A DNA stretch of 24,583 nucleotides, from the NCBI GenBank assembly GCA_030594665.1, contig JAUVET010000001.1, forward strand, positions 1-24,583, read 5' to 3'. This stretch comes from Methanosarcinaceae archaeon (GTDB lineage Archaea; Halobacteriota; Methanosarcinia; Methanosarcinales; Methanosarcinaceae). Under the pieces are notes generated by a model, which worked only from the letters and a program-made list of their open reading frames with translations, did not search any database and had not been told where the DNA came from. Positions 23,552 to 24,583 of the stretch are shown piece after piece (the first letter of the stretch is position 1; every line of letters starts with the position of its first letter). The position numbers were made by a program, and so were the translations under genes.

Positions 23552-24583
23552 ATGACACAAAGGCTCCCAATCGGAATACAAACATTTCGTGATATTGTTG
23601 AAAACGATTATCTGTATGTGGATAAGACCGAGAAGATATTCGATCTGGTGAGTGGTGCAAAAGGGGTATATTTCCTTTCCAGACCAAGACGATTCGGTAA
23701 AAGCCTGCTCATTTCCACATTGAATGAGATCTTTTTGGGGAACAAAGAGTTGTTTAAGGACCTGTGGATATACAATAGTGATTATTCATGGGAAGAACAT
23801 CCTGTTGTGAGGATCGATTTCAGCAAGAAAAAGGCTAAAACAAGGATGATCTAAAAGGCTTTATCCTGTACCAACTAAACACCATTGCAAGTAACTACGG
23901 TGTGTCACTTGAGCGAGATCAATAAAGTAGCCATCCTGATCGATGAATACGATAAGCCAATCATTGATAATATTGAAAATCCGGAACTCGCAGTTGAGCT
24001 TCGTGAGATATTAAAAGGCTTTTATACAATTATCAAGGCAAGTGATGAACATATCAGGTTTGTACTTCTTACAGGTGTCAGCAAGTTTTCAAGGGCAGGA
24101 GTATTTAGCGGTCTCAATAACCTGCAAGATATTTCAATGGATACGAAATATTCATCGCTTCTCGGGATTACCAAAGAGGAGATGGAAAGCAATTTTACTG
24201 ATCATATTGATCTGCTTGCAAGTGCAGAAGAGATTAATAGATCAGATACGATTGAAAAAATAACATACTGGTACAATGGTTTTTGCTTTAGCAGAAATTG
24301 TGAAAAGGTTTTCAATCCTTTTTCATTGCTTCTTTTGTTTGAAAACCTTAGGTTTAGTAATTACTGGTTTGAGAGTGCTACCCCGAGTTTCCTGATAAAA
24401 TTGTTAAAGAAAAATGAATTTGACCTGGCCAAATTAGATGGTATCAAAATAAGCGAATTGGCATTCAGTTCCTATGAGGTGGAGAACCTGAAGATTATGC
24501 CGATCCTTTTCCAGACCGGTTATCTGACGGTTGCGGGGTACAATAAGGAAAGAATGGAATATACCCTCGCATATCCGAATTTT
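23552..24583 (+). pseudogene. broken AAA-ATPase-like / PD-(D/E)XK nuclease family gene
   Basis: The start MTQRLPIGIQTFRDIVEND and YVDKTEKIFDLV, then FLSRPRRFGKSLLISTLNEIF, is the AAA-ATPase-like family (PF09820) with its unusual P-loop (RRFGKS). The frame ends at TAA 23852-23854. The protein continues in the -1 frame (KDDLKGFILYQLNTIASNYG and onward) to TAA 23923-23925. It then returns to the first frame at about 23915, with EINKVAILIDEYDKPIIDN (Walker B), and stays open to the window edge (VLLTGVSKFSRAG, YWYNGFCF, PILFQTGYLTVAGYN). About 20 codons expected between SLE and EINKVAIL are missing. So there is one base lost around 23836-23846 and a deletion near 23911-23925. The C-terminal nuclease domain lies beyond the edge. 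Sequencing error could explain the frameshift but not easily the deletion. Confidence 0.85.

Overview
The window looks like a chromosome segment from a methanogenic or methane-oxidising archaeon of the Methanosarcinales type. The inference rests on gene content: formylmethanofuran:H4MPT formyltransferase (ftr), sn-glycerol-1-phosphate dehydrogenase (egsA), archaeal-only families (DUF63, UPF0179, DUF2150), an archaeal VPxxxP-type surface-protein sorting tail, and TATA-box promoters. The genus cannot be fixed from this sequence.

Region 1 (1-10696, all +) is a tightly packed operon. It encodes the baseplate and spike half of an extracellular contractile injection system (eCIS, the phage-tail-like Afp/PVC class). 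In order it has: the tail end of an upstream gene, a LysM tube-initiator/inner-baseplate protein, a gp27-like hub, a gp5-like spike, a PAAR tip, a gp25-like wedge, a large and a small baseplate-J protein, a gpI-like wedge protein, a fibre-like protein, and a membrane-anchored protein with a carboxypeptidase-regulatory-like domain and two sandwich-like ectodomains. Genes overlap by about 4 nt or sit within about 20 nt, with good Shine-Dalgarno sequences. Sheath, tube, ATPase and effector genes are not in the window; the operon runs off the left edge.

Region 2 (10697-16081) holds an unrecognised acidic-repeat membrane protein, a 640-nt non-coding stretch with one copy of a dispersed repeat, and two large membrane proteins. 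The first is the most striking gene here. It joins an extracytoplasmic double-Cache sensor to what looks like a complete pentameric ligand-gated ion channel (Cys-loop/Pro-loop superfamily). The second has five membrane helices and a long helical-repeat cytoplasmic domain, and appears to be transcribed leaderless from a promoter carrying a 12-bp palindrome.

Region 3 (16082-18805) holds ftr with a bacterial-looking hairpin-plus-U terminator built into its last codons. Next comes a roughly 278-bp element bounded by 16-bp inverted repeats, whose left part matches the repeat at 11.74 kb. It is followed by a convergent PKD surface protein with signal peptide and VPxxxP tail.

Region 4 (18806-20841) has a repeat-littered spacer with two hairpins and a probable transposase relic. 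Beyond it is a minus-strand pair of integral membrane proteins (DUF63 then SpoIIM/DUF95), divergent from egsA across a spacer carrying 13-bp direct repeats.

Region 5 (20842-24583) has egsA, a cysteine-rich UPF0179 protein, DUF2150, and a broken AAA-ATPase-like/PD-(D/E)XK family gene with a frameshift and an internal deletion that runs off the right edge. No tRNA, rRNA or CRISPR array was seen.
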